Positions 21,974 to 31,638 of a DNA stretch of 64,000 nt are shown one piece after another. The notes under the pieces were generated by a model, which saw only the letters and a list, made by a program, of their open reading frames with translations, had not been told where the DNA came from and did not search any database. The stretch is from Madurella fahalii (lineage: Eukaryota; Ascomycota; Sordariomycetes; Sordariales): positions 1,674,001 to 1,738,000 of the forward strand of contig CM056878.1 of NCBI GenBank assembly GCA_029876055.1, written 5' to 3'. The position numbers and the translations under genes are program-made. Positions within the stretch are counted from its first letter, which is position 1. Every line of letters starts with the position of its first letter.

Positions 21974-23476
21974 ATGCGCCGCGTCGTTGTGACTGGCCTC
22001 GGCGCCATCACCCCGCTCGGCGTCGGCGTCCAGCCGACCTGGCGCCGCCTGCTGGCTTCCGAGTCCGGGCTCGTCAGCGTCGCCAATCGCGGACGAGACA
22101 GCGTCGAGCAGGCGAAATGGCGGGACCTGACCAGCACCGTAGCTGGAGTGGTGCCTACCGAGGCAGAGATGTCTATTGGCCGGAATCGCGTCTGGCGGCC
22201 GTCGGACTGGCTAGAGCCCTCGGATCAGCGGCGCATGTCCACTTTTACTCAGTATGCCGTGGCTGCCGCAGAGATGGCGCTGGAAGATGCCGGCTGGAAA
22301 CCCACGAAGCCCGAAGAGATGGAGATGACGGGCGTTTGCCTAGGGAGCGGCATTGGTAATCTGGACGACTTCTACGCCACTAGTGTGGCTTTCGAACGAG
22401 ATGTAGGCCTGGCTTTTTCCGTCTCATTTTTCCTCTTCTGACGTCTCTCCTTCCCCTTTCCTACTTGGGCCACAGCCCCGGGATAGCTTCTGCAATACCG
22501 TTACTGAGATGGTGGCTTGGTGTTTCCCGCCGCGGTCGTGTAGGGCTACAAAAAAGTCTCGCCACTCTTTGTCCCAAAGATCCTGATCAACCTCGCCGCA
22601 GGCCACATTGCCATGCGATATGGATTCCGCGGTCCGAACCACGCCGCTACCACCGCCTGCACTACGGGTGCCCACTCGATTGGGGATGCTGCGCGCTTCA
22701 TTGCGTTTGGCGACGCCGATGTCATGGTGGCTGGCGGAGCCGAATCCTGCATCCACCCACTAACTTTTGCCGGTTTTGGCCGTTCACGGTCGCTAGCGAC
22801 GGCATACAATCATGAACCCCCCGCGAGCTGTCGGCCGTTTGATGCGGACCGTGCAGGCTTTGTGGTCGCCGAGGGTGCCGCCGTCGTCCTGCTCGAGGAA
22901 TTGGAGCATGCGAAGCAGCGGGGCGCCACCATACTAGCCGAGTTGAGCGGCTATGGGTGCAGCGGCGACGCACATCACATGACGGCACCGAGAGAGGACG
23001 GGTCGGGCGCCCTGTCGGCCATGAAGAGGGCGCTGAAGAATGCTGGGGTCAAACCGAGCCAGGTCGACTACATCAATGCACATGCTACGGGGACCCAGGT
23101 CGGAGATGCTGCCGAGGCGGCATCCATTCGATCGTTGATGACCGGAGAGGAAGGGGTCGACGACGAGAGCAAGGTCACAGTGAGCAGCACAAAAGGCGCC
23201 GTCGGCCACCTCCTGGGAGCGGCTGGGGCGATAGAGGCTGTGTTCGCCATTCTCGCCATCACCGAGGTGAGGTTTCCCTTGGAACCCCATTGACTCTGCG
23301 GCTAAATCTGCCAGAATGCTGTTCCGCCCACGCTGAACTTGCGCAAACCCGATGTGGGTGTCAAGTTCAACTTTGTGCCGCTCCAGGCTCAGGCCAAAAC
23401 GGTCAGGGTGGCCATGTCCAACAGCTTTGGCTTTGGGGGTACCAATGCCTCGCTTGTATTCTCCGAGCTGGACTAA
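21974..23476 (+). CDS. cem1: Beta-ketoacyl-[ACP] synthase, mitochondrial type
   Basis: This condensing enzyme elongates acyl-ACP chains with malonyl-ACP. As a stand-alone KAS II type it belongs to the mitochondrial type II fatty acid pathway that supplies lipoate precursors. Exons 21974-22402, 22544-23266 and 23315-23476 join in phase into 437 residues. The Cys-His-His active site is intact: Cys182 in ATTACTTGAHS, His323 in INAHATGT, His365 in KGAVGHLLGAAG. The C-terminal FGFGGTNAS loop is also present. From the ATG at 21974 the protein starts directly with the fold (MRRVVVTGLGAITPLG) and lacks a targeting sequence, yet the frame is open upstream to an ATG at 21548. A longer form beginning there, or at the Met at 21593, could supply a presequence. 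Confidence 0.9.
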
Positions 23477-24278
23477 CAACCGCCCTGGGGATTGCTGTTA
23501 TTTGAGAATTCGGGCCAAGAGACTCAGCAGCTCGAATGCTTTCCCACCAAACGCCCTGTGCGTTGATGGGGAGAGTGCCCTTTGTCCTCACTTCTGGCTC
23601 GGGGACGAGGCAGGACTTTAACTACTCTATAGACACCTTGGCGGCTGTCGCGCTCGACATGACCACCTTGTGAAGACTCATATCCCCATCAAGAGCCGGG
23701 ATACCGTTCGGGCTCTTTTCAGCAGAGTCCCTAGTACGGTCCGAGCATCATTCGCTGGGTCTATCGATGCTTTCTTGCTTCACGGGAGCGGCGGATGCGG
23801 AACATTATACTCAAAAATACTCGCTGACAGAATGAAACGCATTTCCAGCGCTATAGTGCCGATGGTCCGATCCCGAGAGCAACCTGGCCATCACTTCGTC
23901 TCATGGCGAGGAGCTCCCAGTAACGTGATCATCTAGGAGCTGTATTCGCCAGCCGGATTGGATTGTACTACTTTTTTCGATACAGGAATGAGTCGCTCCT
24001 GGTGCGATAGTTGAGGGCGGACTGACGGTGCCATCACACTGGTAACAATTGAATGATTTGTCTTCCTTATCCCGGCCGCTACTCAAGAGCCAAACTTGAC
24101 CCCTCGGGAAAGGCAATGGATGCGGTAGCACCCAACGGCTAAAACTCGAGGGCGGGGTTAGGTCCGGGCAAGTCAATGGCACATAACCGAGAGTGGATAT
24201 CCACTACAAAGCACAGTGATATAAGCATTTTACCAAGTTAAGAGTACCACCCGCACCGAACGCCGGAAACCGATCCGT
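23477..24278. other. Convergent 3' intergenic region
   Basis: About 800 bp between the ends of the ketoacyl synthase and the GH16 gene. Short frames exist but none shows a domain or coding character. I see no repeat or RNA gene. Confidence 0.5.
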
Positions 24279-25433
24279 CTACCCCAACAACCCAGCTAAA
24301 AACAAACTCACTACCCCCACCACTCCCACCACCCCTATGGGCATCCACGCCGCCCACCTCCCAGCCGCATTCATCGCGGGCCCATTATTCCACAGCATAA
24401 CCGGCCTCCCCAACTCGGGCGTCTCGTCGATACTGCACACCCTCCCACACAGCCCTTGCGTCCTCTCCTGCCCTTCCTCAGCAGTGTTGTTAAAGACTAC
24501 CTCGATCCACTGCACCTGCAGATAAGCGGCATCGTTCACGCTCATGTTCCCCGTCCACTTGCCCCCATCGCTCCACGCGTTCAGGATGATGTTGCTCTCG
24601 TCCCGGGGCGCCTGGAAGTCGATCTGGGCGACCAGCACGTCGTCGATGTACCACGTCGTCTTGCCCGGGGTCCAGTCCATCCGGTGCGTGGCCCACTCGG
24701 TCCAGTCCCTGCCGCCCGGGATGCTCACGTTGCGGGTGGCGTGGACGACCACGTCGCCGGCGTCGGTGTAGGCGGGCTGGTTGGTGTAGTGGATCAGGTT
24801 GCGCGGGTCGGCGGTGCGGATCTCGAGGTCCGCCTCCTGCACGTCGGCGAGCGTGTCGCCCCGGCGGTACGTGAACATGGCCGTGATGGCGCCGCGGGCG
24901 CCGACGGTGCGCGCCCGCATGCGCACCGAGAGGTGCTTGTACTCGGCCGAGGCCGACTCGATCTCGGCCGCCGTCTGGAACTCGGCGAGCCGCTGCGTGC
25001 GCAGCGTGAGCCACGTCTGCGACGCCGGGTTGGGCTCGTTGTTGGCCTCGATGTAGACGTTGTTGGGCGAGTTGACCATCAGCACCGACGCGTCCTCGCG
25101 CAAGTTGTGCCGGTTGTCCCAGTTACTGAGCATCCAGAAGTCGGTCCATTCTTGCCTCTCGAAGAAGGCGCTTGTCTTGTCCGCCCCGGGGCTGCTGTCT
25201 GCGTCGCGGATGGTTGGCGGTACCCCAGCGTATTCGGAAAGGCTGCGGAAGTCGAAGAATCGGTGGTTGGCAAAGTAGCTGCTCTCGTTGCCGTTGGTGA
25301 GGAAGCAGCCGCAGTTTGAGTCCTCGGTGAGGCTAGGCTCTGCTGCTGCTGCCAGGGGTGCAGTGGCGGAGATGAGGATGACGAGGGATGATAAAGAAGC
25401 GGGCAGGCGCATCATCCGTTTGAGCGCCTCCAT
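24279..25433 (-). CDS. Secreted GH16-family glycoside hydrolase/transglycosylase, probably GPI-anchored
   Basis: This single-exon gene encodes 384 residues. The start at 25433 gives an N-terminal signal peptide (LPASLSSLVILISATAPLAA, cleavage near residue 31); the frame extends further upstream to 25514 but would bury that signal. The mature protein resembles the concanavalin-like GH16 fold. The catalytic E-x-D-x-E signature is present as Glu200-Ala-Asp202-Leu-Glu204, with Glu200 expected as nucleophile and Glu204 as acid/base. Ala in the second position is less common than Ile or Leu. Several N-glycosylation sites (NVS, NMS, NNT) and cysteine pairs near both ends fit a secreted protein. The last ~20 residues are hydrophobic after a short Gly/Ala stretch, as in a GPI-anchor signal. 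Whether it acts on cell-wall glucan or plant hemicellulose cannot be decided here. Confidence 0.82.
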   Translation of the reverse strand: MEALKRMMRLPASLSSLVILISATAPLAAAAEPSLTEDSNCGCFLTNGNESSYFANHRFFDFRSLSEYAGVPPTIRDADSSPGADKTSAFFERQEWTDFWMLSNWDNRHNLREDASVLMVNSPNNVYIEANNEPNPASQTWLTLRTQRLAEFQTAAEIESASAEYKHLSVRMRARTVGARGAITAMFTYRRGDTLADVQEADLEIRTADPRNLIHYTNQPAYTDAGDVVVHATRNVSIPGGRDWTEWATHRMDWTPGKTTWYIDDVLVAQIDFQAPRDESNIILNAWSDGGKWTGNMSVNDAAYLQVQWIEVVFNNTAEEGQERTQGLCGRVCSIDETPELGRPVMLWNNGPAMNAAGRWAAWMPIGVVGVVGVVSLFLAGLLG

Positions 25434-27042
25434 GTTTTGTCGCACTTGGATTAATACTACGAAAGTCCTTTCAAGTCGATATACGTCTGGGGATGGAGCA
25501 CGTGCGGCGTACAAAAGGAGGCGCTTGAGTTACGTAAAGGCGAGGGACCGGGATGGGCGAACGGCATGCCACCAGCACACGGGTATTGGGATGAGATCAT
25601 AAAAGTGCTAAAACAGCGGGACAGTAGTAAAGACAGGGCTAAAGAGCACGGGAAGAAGCCGTTCAAATAGGAAGAAGACCCAGGAACAAGCGACACTGAC
25701 AGGTCCCGCGGCCCGCCGGGAAACAACAAGCAGGACCTTTCTGTCTGTTTATAGACATGGCATGGAGGTTTGTTCTCCTGGTTCAGCCAGGACGGCGGCC
25801 GAATCTATTGGTCAATGCCTCGGGGATGAGATGGCGATCCAGACCCGTCCTTTGGGTGGACCATCCGAGACGCCTCAACCTTGGGCTCCTTGTGGACCGG
25901 ACGGCCCGGATCTGGGACACATGCCCCAGCGAATCAGTATCCATCCGCCTCGTCGGACTCTGATCGACGGCCAACAGCAGGCGTGAGCGGTGGTCAGGGA
26001 TCAGCATTTTGCCATACAAGGTGTGCGCAGTTGACGGGCCATCGACATATCCGGCTAAAGAGAGGCCAGAGGGCTCGGCCTAAAAATGGAGGAGCGGGAG
26101 ATGGAGAATTTACAGCGGCTCTCGCTGATCCTACCGCGAAACCGGAACCCAGGGTAGCCTTGCAGCCTGGATGCGACTCTGGCGGCGCCCGTTCTTATCA
26201 GGAACCCGGCCTGCAGCCCTGAAGCTGAGACGGGCATGTATAAGAAGCGGAGGGATTGGCAGATTCGACATGTCGATGACTGCCTGTTTCTGTCCGGGAT
26301 GGAACCGTGCAGAGGGATTTCCAGGACACGTAGGCTGCAGTTGCGTATGCCATGGTAAATCTGCGACGAACCGAAGATGCTGAGATGGCGTCTCCGGCGT
26401 CGACACCAGGAGGAAAACACATGATGCGACCTCTGGAATGCCATGCCGGGACGGCGCAGCGGGTAGACGATGCCCAACCGTGAGGCCAGAGGCTACCGGC
26501 TATTTTGTAAACGATGGTCTCTTTCTAGAAGGAGGAGAACCATCCCTGGCAGATCGTAGATCGACATCGTGCATTCTTGTTGACTGTGAAACCGAGGCTG
26601 AGAGGTGAAGGTGAAGAAGGCCAGGGAGCGAGTTTAAGCTTTTTGGATCTTTGGGTGATCAACCAAACGGCAAACCCGCGTGCCAGCGGCTTTCTCGGAG
26701 AGGCTGGACCCACTCTGCGGGACAGGGGCATGCCTCGATTGAGGAATACTTCTTTTAACTGGAAGTATTACCTTTATCCAGAGTGTTCAACCGATAGAAG
26801 CATCTTCTCCAACAACACCGCATCTCCACCTAGGTCAAGGTTTCGGTGGAAGCTCGTGGACCGCGAGAGGCAGCATTCACGTTTGTCCCCGTTTCCGGTA
26901 CTTTTTCTACTTCTCTTTTGTACTCTCTCGTGCCTATTGCACCCGTAGTCGGTGGCCGACAGTGAATCAGCATCGCATGTCTCGACAGTCGCGTTTCGAG
27001 CCACCATCCTCCAATTGACGATACCTGCTTCGATACTGGACC
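25434..27042. other. Intergenic region between divergent GH16 and WW-domain genes
   Basis: About 1.6 kb with no supported gene. It should contain the promoters of both flanking genes. Reading frames on both strands here are short and domain-free. Confidence 0.5.
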
Positions 27043-28074
27043 ATGTCGTCGACGGACGAGGCTCTGGCCGTCACGCCCGAGGCGCGCCCCGAGAAGCAAG
27101 ATAAGAACCCCATGGATGAAGTGGCGCAGGCAACTGGACAGGTCGAGGCGCGAGAGGCCGGAACCCCATCGGCTGCGGCCAAAAGCTCGCCGTCCCCCTC
27201 GGACGCACAATCCGAAGGCGAATGCTCCGAGTCGGACACCTCTGAGCAGATCCCACCCGGAACTAAGGCCGCGGGTGCGACCGCTACGATTGCGGATGAG
27301 ACACAGCCTCCTCTCCCGAACGAGCCCCTCCCAGAAGATCACGCCGGCGCCGGCGCCGCTGCCCCGCCGTTACCGAACGAACCCCTCCCTTCCACCGACC
27401 CGACTGCTCCTCCACTTCCCGCCGAGCCCGCCCCCGGGCCGGAAGACGACGGCTGGGAATTTCACTGGAACCCCAACGACCAAAGCTACTGGTTCTACAA
27501 CCGCTTTACCGGCGTCTGGCAACAGGAAAACCCGCGGGTACCGAGCAGCTCCACCACCACAACCACCACCACTACCGCTCCAACGACCACAGCAACCCCC
27601 GCGGCTACAACCGGCGCCGAATCTAAAACAACCCTTAGCAACCCCACCTCCATAGCCGGGGGCTACAACCCGGCCATTCACGGCTCATACGACGAGAACG
27701 CGTGGTACGCCCAGAACCTGCGCACCAGCACCACGGCCGCGCCGCCGTCGGGCCCCTCTTCTTCCCTCGCCCCAGCATCAGCAGAATCAGCAGCATCAGC
27801 AGCAGCGGAATACGTCACGGAGGGCTTCTTCAACCGCCACACGGGCCAGTGGCAGCTGCCGGAGCAGGGCGCGGAGCGGCACTCGGACGAGGCCAAGGCG
27901 CGCCGGCAGATGCGCGCCTACTTTGACGTCGACGCCGCCGCCAACATGCACGACGGGCGCAGCCTCAAGGCGGAGCGCGCGGGCATCAAGCCTAGCCGGT
28001 CCGAGCTCAAGGCGTTCAAGGAGAGGAGGAGGCAGAAGAAGGAGGAGAAGAGGAGGGCTTGGTTGAGGGATTGA
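27043..28074 (+). CDS. WW-domain protein with basic C-terminus
   Basis: This single-exon gene encodes 343 residues. Residues 1-130 are acidic and Pro-rich and include two copies of PPLPNEPLP plus a related PPLPAEPAP. A WW domain lies at about 135-165, with signature residues Trp138 (DDGWEFHW), the aromatic YWFYN strand, Trp159 and Pro164. A Thr/Ala-rich low-complexity linker follows, then a second conserved block with FFNRHTGQWQLPEQG. The C-terminus is highly charged (SELKAFKERRRQKKEEKRR) and looks like a coiled coil or nuclear localisation signal. WW domains bind proline-rich ligands, and proteins of this layout are often linked to splicing or transcription. The specific partner is unknown, and the protein's own PPLP-like motifs could bind WW domains. 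Confidence 0.85.
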   Translation: MSSTDEALAVTPEARPEKQDKNPMDEVAQATGQVEAREAGTPSAAAKSSPSPSDAQSEGECSESDTSEQIPPGTKAAGATATIADETQPPLPNEPLPEDHAGAGAAAPPLPNEPLPSTDPTAPPLPAEPAPGPEDDGWEFHWNPNDQSYWFYNRFTGVWQQENPRVPSSSTTTTTTTTAPTTTATPAATTGAESKTTLSNPTSIAGGYNPAIHGSYDENAWYAQNLRTSTTAAPPSGPSSSLAPASAESAASAAAEYVTEGFFNRHTGQWQLPEQGAERHSDEAKARRQMRAYFDVDAAANMHDGRSLKAERAGIKPSRSELKAFKERRRQKKEEKRRAWLRD

Positions 28075-28635
28075 TACTTTTTTGGTCTTACATTTTCATT
28101 TTGGTTCCTTTTTCTTCTGGGGGTGGTTGGTTGTTTTTTTTTTTTTTTTTTTTTTTTCGGGTTGGTGATGAGGGGAGTAAGTCGCGATGCGTTCTCTCTA
28201 TTTTTTTGGTTGTTGTTTTTACGGGCTACAGAGCTATTCGATATCTATCCATCTTGCCCCCCTCCTCCTATCTTTGGTAGGTTTGGCGGACTAAGATGGA
28301 TAGCGCGCTGTGTGGCTTGATTTGATACCTGATTTCGTTTCTCTTTCTGAGCATTTTCGGGGCCACGGATTGGGCTGGGCTGGGTTGAACACGGCGCCAA
28401 AAACATGGCAGAGGCAACAATAGAGGGGCGTTTGAGAGCTTGGCTTTGGGGAGAATACCTGGAACGGCGATAATCTAGCCAACTGAATCCTGGTAAAGCT
28501 GACTTTCGCGAGAGTTGTCACGGGATGACAGTACCCACAACAGTTTTGCTTCTTACATGTAGAAGTTGTGTAACGGATAGTACATAAATGCACGAGATAT
28601 TTTTAGCTTAGCCGAGTATATTTTTCACAGTGGTA
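28075..28635. other. Convergent 3' region with 24-T homopolymer
   Basis: This segment lies between the ends of the WW-domain gene and RIX1. A run of 24 T occupies 28134-28157, about 60 bp after the stop codon of the WW-domain gene. No gene is seen. Confidence 0.6.
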
Positions 28636-31059
28636 TCACTCGTCCTCCTCATCCGCCTCGTCCTCCTCGTCATCGTCAAGCGTCATATCGATCTGAACGC
28701 TCCCCTCGCTATCGCTATCACTGCCATCCTCCTCGGCTGGCTTGGCCTTTGCCATGGTAGCCACCTGCTGCCGCTGCTGCGGCGGTGGCGGCGGCTGTAC
28801 TGGCGCTTTCCCCGTGTCGACCCGCTTAGACGGATTGCCCACGTCAAACTGGTCGCTCTTGCGCTTCAGCGGGGACACTGGAGGCGGCGGCAGCGGTTCC
28901 TCCTCAGCACTATCATCCTTTACCGGCTGGTTACTGTTGGTAACCACCGCAAAGGGGTTGGTGTCCTCTGCCGCCTGGACATCCACATCCATCTCAACCG
29001 CCCACGCACCGCCGGCACCACCTCTCGCCTTAGCAGCACCGCCCTCTTCCTTCCCCGCCTCCTCCTCCACCACTACAACCTCCTCATCCCGTCCCGTCCC
29101 CGTCCGTGCCTCCTCCCCATGAAACCCAACCGTCCCCTCCCTCAGATCATCACCGCCATCCCCCCACTCCTGTACACCCCCCCGCAACCCTACCGCACCC
29201 CCCCGGATCAGATTACTCCGCAGCACCTCCACGCCCTGGTCCCGCGGGAACTGCCGCACCAGGAAGGGCAGGATGCTCGGGTAGTACCGCCCGCGGCTGT
29301 CCTTGTATGGGTGCAGGCAGGACGCGAGCATGGCGTCCTTGCTGTGGGAGAGGATGGCGGTGCGGTCGAGGAGGCCCCTTGTTTCTGGGGCGAGGTGCTG
29401 TTGCGGGAGGTGGGAGAGGAGGATGGGAAGGAGGAGGGTAGCAGGGGAGGAGGAGGAGGAGGAGGCGGAGGAAGAGGAAGCGGTGGTGATGTTGCTTGGG
29501 TTGGAGAGGTAGGCGTCTGCGTTGAGGGCGTTGGCGGTGGGTAACTTCTGCGGCTGTTTGGGGTTGGTGGTGCCGTTTGCCGGGGCCTGCGGTTTGGATT
29601 CGGGATGGCCTGTTGTTAAGAGGATGTCTTGGCAGGAGCTTTGGATCAGGGGCGTGAGGGAGTCGACGGTGAGCCGCGGCAGAGTGGGGCCGGCGAGGAG
29701 GAGGAGATCCTTTATGAGGGTGTAGCAAGTTTCGCGCATCGAGGGGACTTGCCGGCTTGCGGTGGATACGCGGACCACTTGGTCGATGATGTCTGTTGCA
29801 AGAGGGAGAGCGTTCTCTCTGAGGCGACGGATCATGGCGGTGTGAAGGCGCAAGGCGGCCATGTGGATGTCTGGAAGCACGCTCCAGAGTTCGGCCTTCT
29901 CGTCTCTTCCGATGGCGGGGTTGGTTTCGATGGAATCTCCCGTGGATGAGGGAGGGGTTACGAGCGTTATCCTTGCGGTTAGGTCGAGTAGCTCTCCTAG
30001 CGGAACGGTGACGGGCGCCTTGGTGGGGTTGCTAAAGAAGTCGGCCAGAAACTCCAAAAGACCAACGAGCCTCTCGGATCCTGCTTGCACGCCCGTCCAG
30101 GGTGGGAGTTCTTCGGCCGAGTCACCTCCACCGGAAGGGTCTGCACCGGTACGCGCCGGTTGTCCTCGGTAGCCTGTGGTCGACTCCCATGACTCGACCA
30201 CGGGCCGGAAGACCTGGTCGGTTGTGGCATGGCAATCCAGAATCGATGCTCTGATCGCCTTGCCCCATTCTTCACTGCTGCCGTTCTTAGGTGCCGTATA
30301 AGACAGCAGGACGAACAGCCGCCGAGAGCTTTCCCTCAGCGTTTGGGGGACGACGAGCGGGTCTGACGAGGTCGGGGCGATATATGGCCTGAGAGCAGCC
30401 TTTATCTGAGGAGCATAAGGCCGTAGGGTGGTGGGGTAGAGCACTACAAGCTTGGAGAGAGAACAGGCAACCGTGTCGATGAATGCTGCCGGCGTCTTGA
30501 GCGGTCTGCCGGATGCCGTGGGCTTGATGAGCTGCAGACAGGCCATCACGTAGCTTGGGAGAGTCGTGGTGACCATCTCCCTGATTAACGTTTGGTAGCC
30601 TTGGATCAGCATGTAGATTTTGGTCAAGGTGACGATGCACAACTCCTTGGAGGCCAGCGGATCAGGTTTCTAGAGAGTTAATTAGCCGGTGCGCTCAGTA
30701 CTCGTCTCAAGATATCGTTGTTTGCATACTTGCAGTACTCCTATCAACCCCCTGATCCAAGGATCTGATGCACGCAGGCTCTCCCATCCGCCCACGTCAA
30801 TGACGGCCTTGACTAGGCAAGCAGCAGCAAAGCGGCCTGAAGGCTTCTTGCCGGTCAGGAGCATGGCGATGTGCGTCCTGAGCTTGTGGACGAGCATGGA
30901 GGTCTCCGAGGCTTTGTCCTTTGTATCCGGAGCCGCAGACAGCGGGCCGCCGCAGCGGACGACATGGCCCACGAGCAGCGGGCAGAGACGAGGGAGGTGG
31001 TCGACTGGTGTCGACGCCAGTCGGCGGCAGAGTACCCTCAGATCTGGTGGTGCAGCCAT
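28636..31059 (-). CDS. rix1: Pre-rRNA-processing protein RIX1
   Basis: RIX1 is the PELP1-type scaffold of the Rix1-Ipi1-Ipi3 complex, which works with the Rea1 ATPase in nucleoplasmic maturation of the 60S ribosomal subunit. Exons 31059-30730 and 30669-28636 join in phase across a 60-nt intron into 787 residues. The N-terminal RIX1 domain is well recognisable: LVHKLRTHIAMLLTGKKPSG, AACLVKAVIDVGGWESL, then across the junction LQKPDPLASKELCIVTLTKI. The middle is helical repeat-like. The C-terminal ~150 residues are low-complexity, with a basic KRKSDQFD patch, poly-Pro and poly-Gln stretches, and a terminal run of Asp/Glu, as expected for a nucleolar protein. It is divergently arranged with YPP1. 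Confidence 0.9.
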
Positions 31060-31638
31060 GTCGGCTGGAAGATAGGGCTTTGAGAAGTAAAACGATTGTG
31101 AAGCTCAGCTCAATTCCGACTCGGGATGCTGCTTGAAATACATGAACAGTGTTTTTCCCAAGAAGTTGAGTAGGAGATCTCGGCGGGGATGTCGTTCTCA
31201 AAGGCAATCGACTCTTGCAAGAAAAGTCGCTATTTACATGTCGATATTTCTCTTTTGGATGTTTCTTTCTTACCATTTTCTTACTTTTTTTTTTATTATT
31301 TTTTTTTTTTTATTATCGATTAGAGTTGCTGTTGGACCCCTGTAAGTGCTGCTGGGGCGCTAGCCAATCCTGACCCTCGGTTGGGAGCCCGAGCATAACT
31401 GTGTAAGCATGTGCCGTCCCGATACCATCGCACATTACGGAGTACCACCGCACTCATCAACAAGGGCCAGTCCCAAGATTTGGATCCGCCCTGGGCTTTG
31501 CGTTAGTGGATGATGCCCGCTGTTCCAGAACCCCCAACTCCACCCCGATCCTGAACCTCTCGAGAGGAACGGCCCCTTGCCCACATGCCTTGTTTGATCA
31601 AGTCACTGTAGTGCAAGTCGGCTTGCAAACCAGCCAAC
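31060..31638. promoter_or_regulatory. Divergent promoter region, RIX1 and YPP1
   Basis: These 579 bp separate two divergent start codons. A T-rich stretch with two T runs lies at about 31285-31310. No gene or clear binding motif is identified. Confidence 0.4.

Noticed and set aside
24456..25319. Plus-strand frame of 287 codons
   Set aside because: It is antisense to the GH16 gene and has an Arg/Val/Gly-rich composition typical of a mirror frame.
28630..29544. Plus-strand frame of 304 codons
   Set aside because: It is antisense to the low-complexity tail of RIX1; the Leu/Arg-rich translation is a by-product of that repeat-like DNA.
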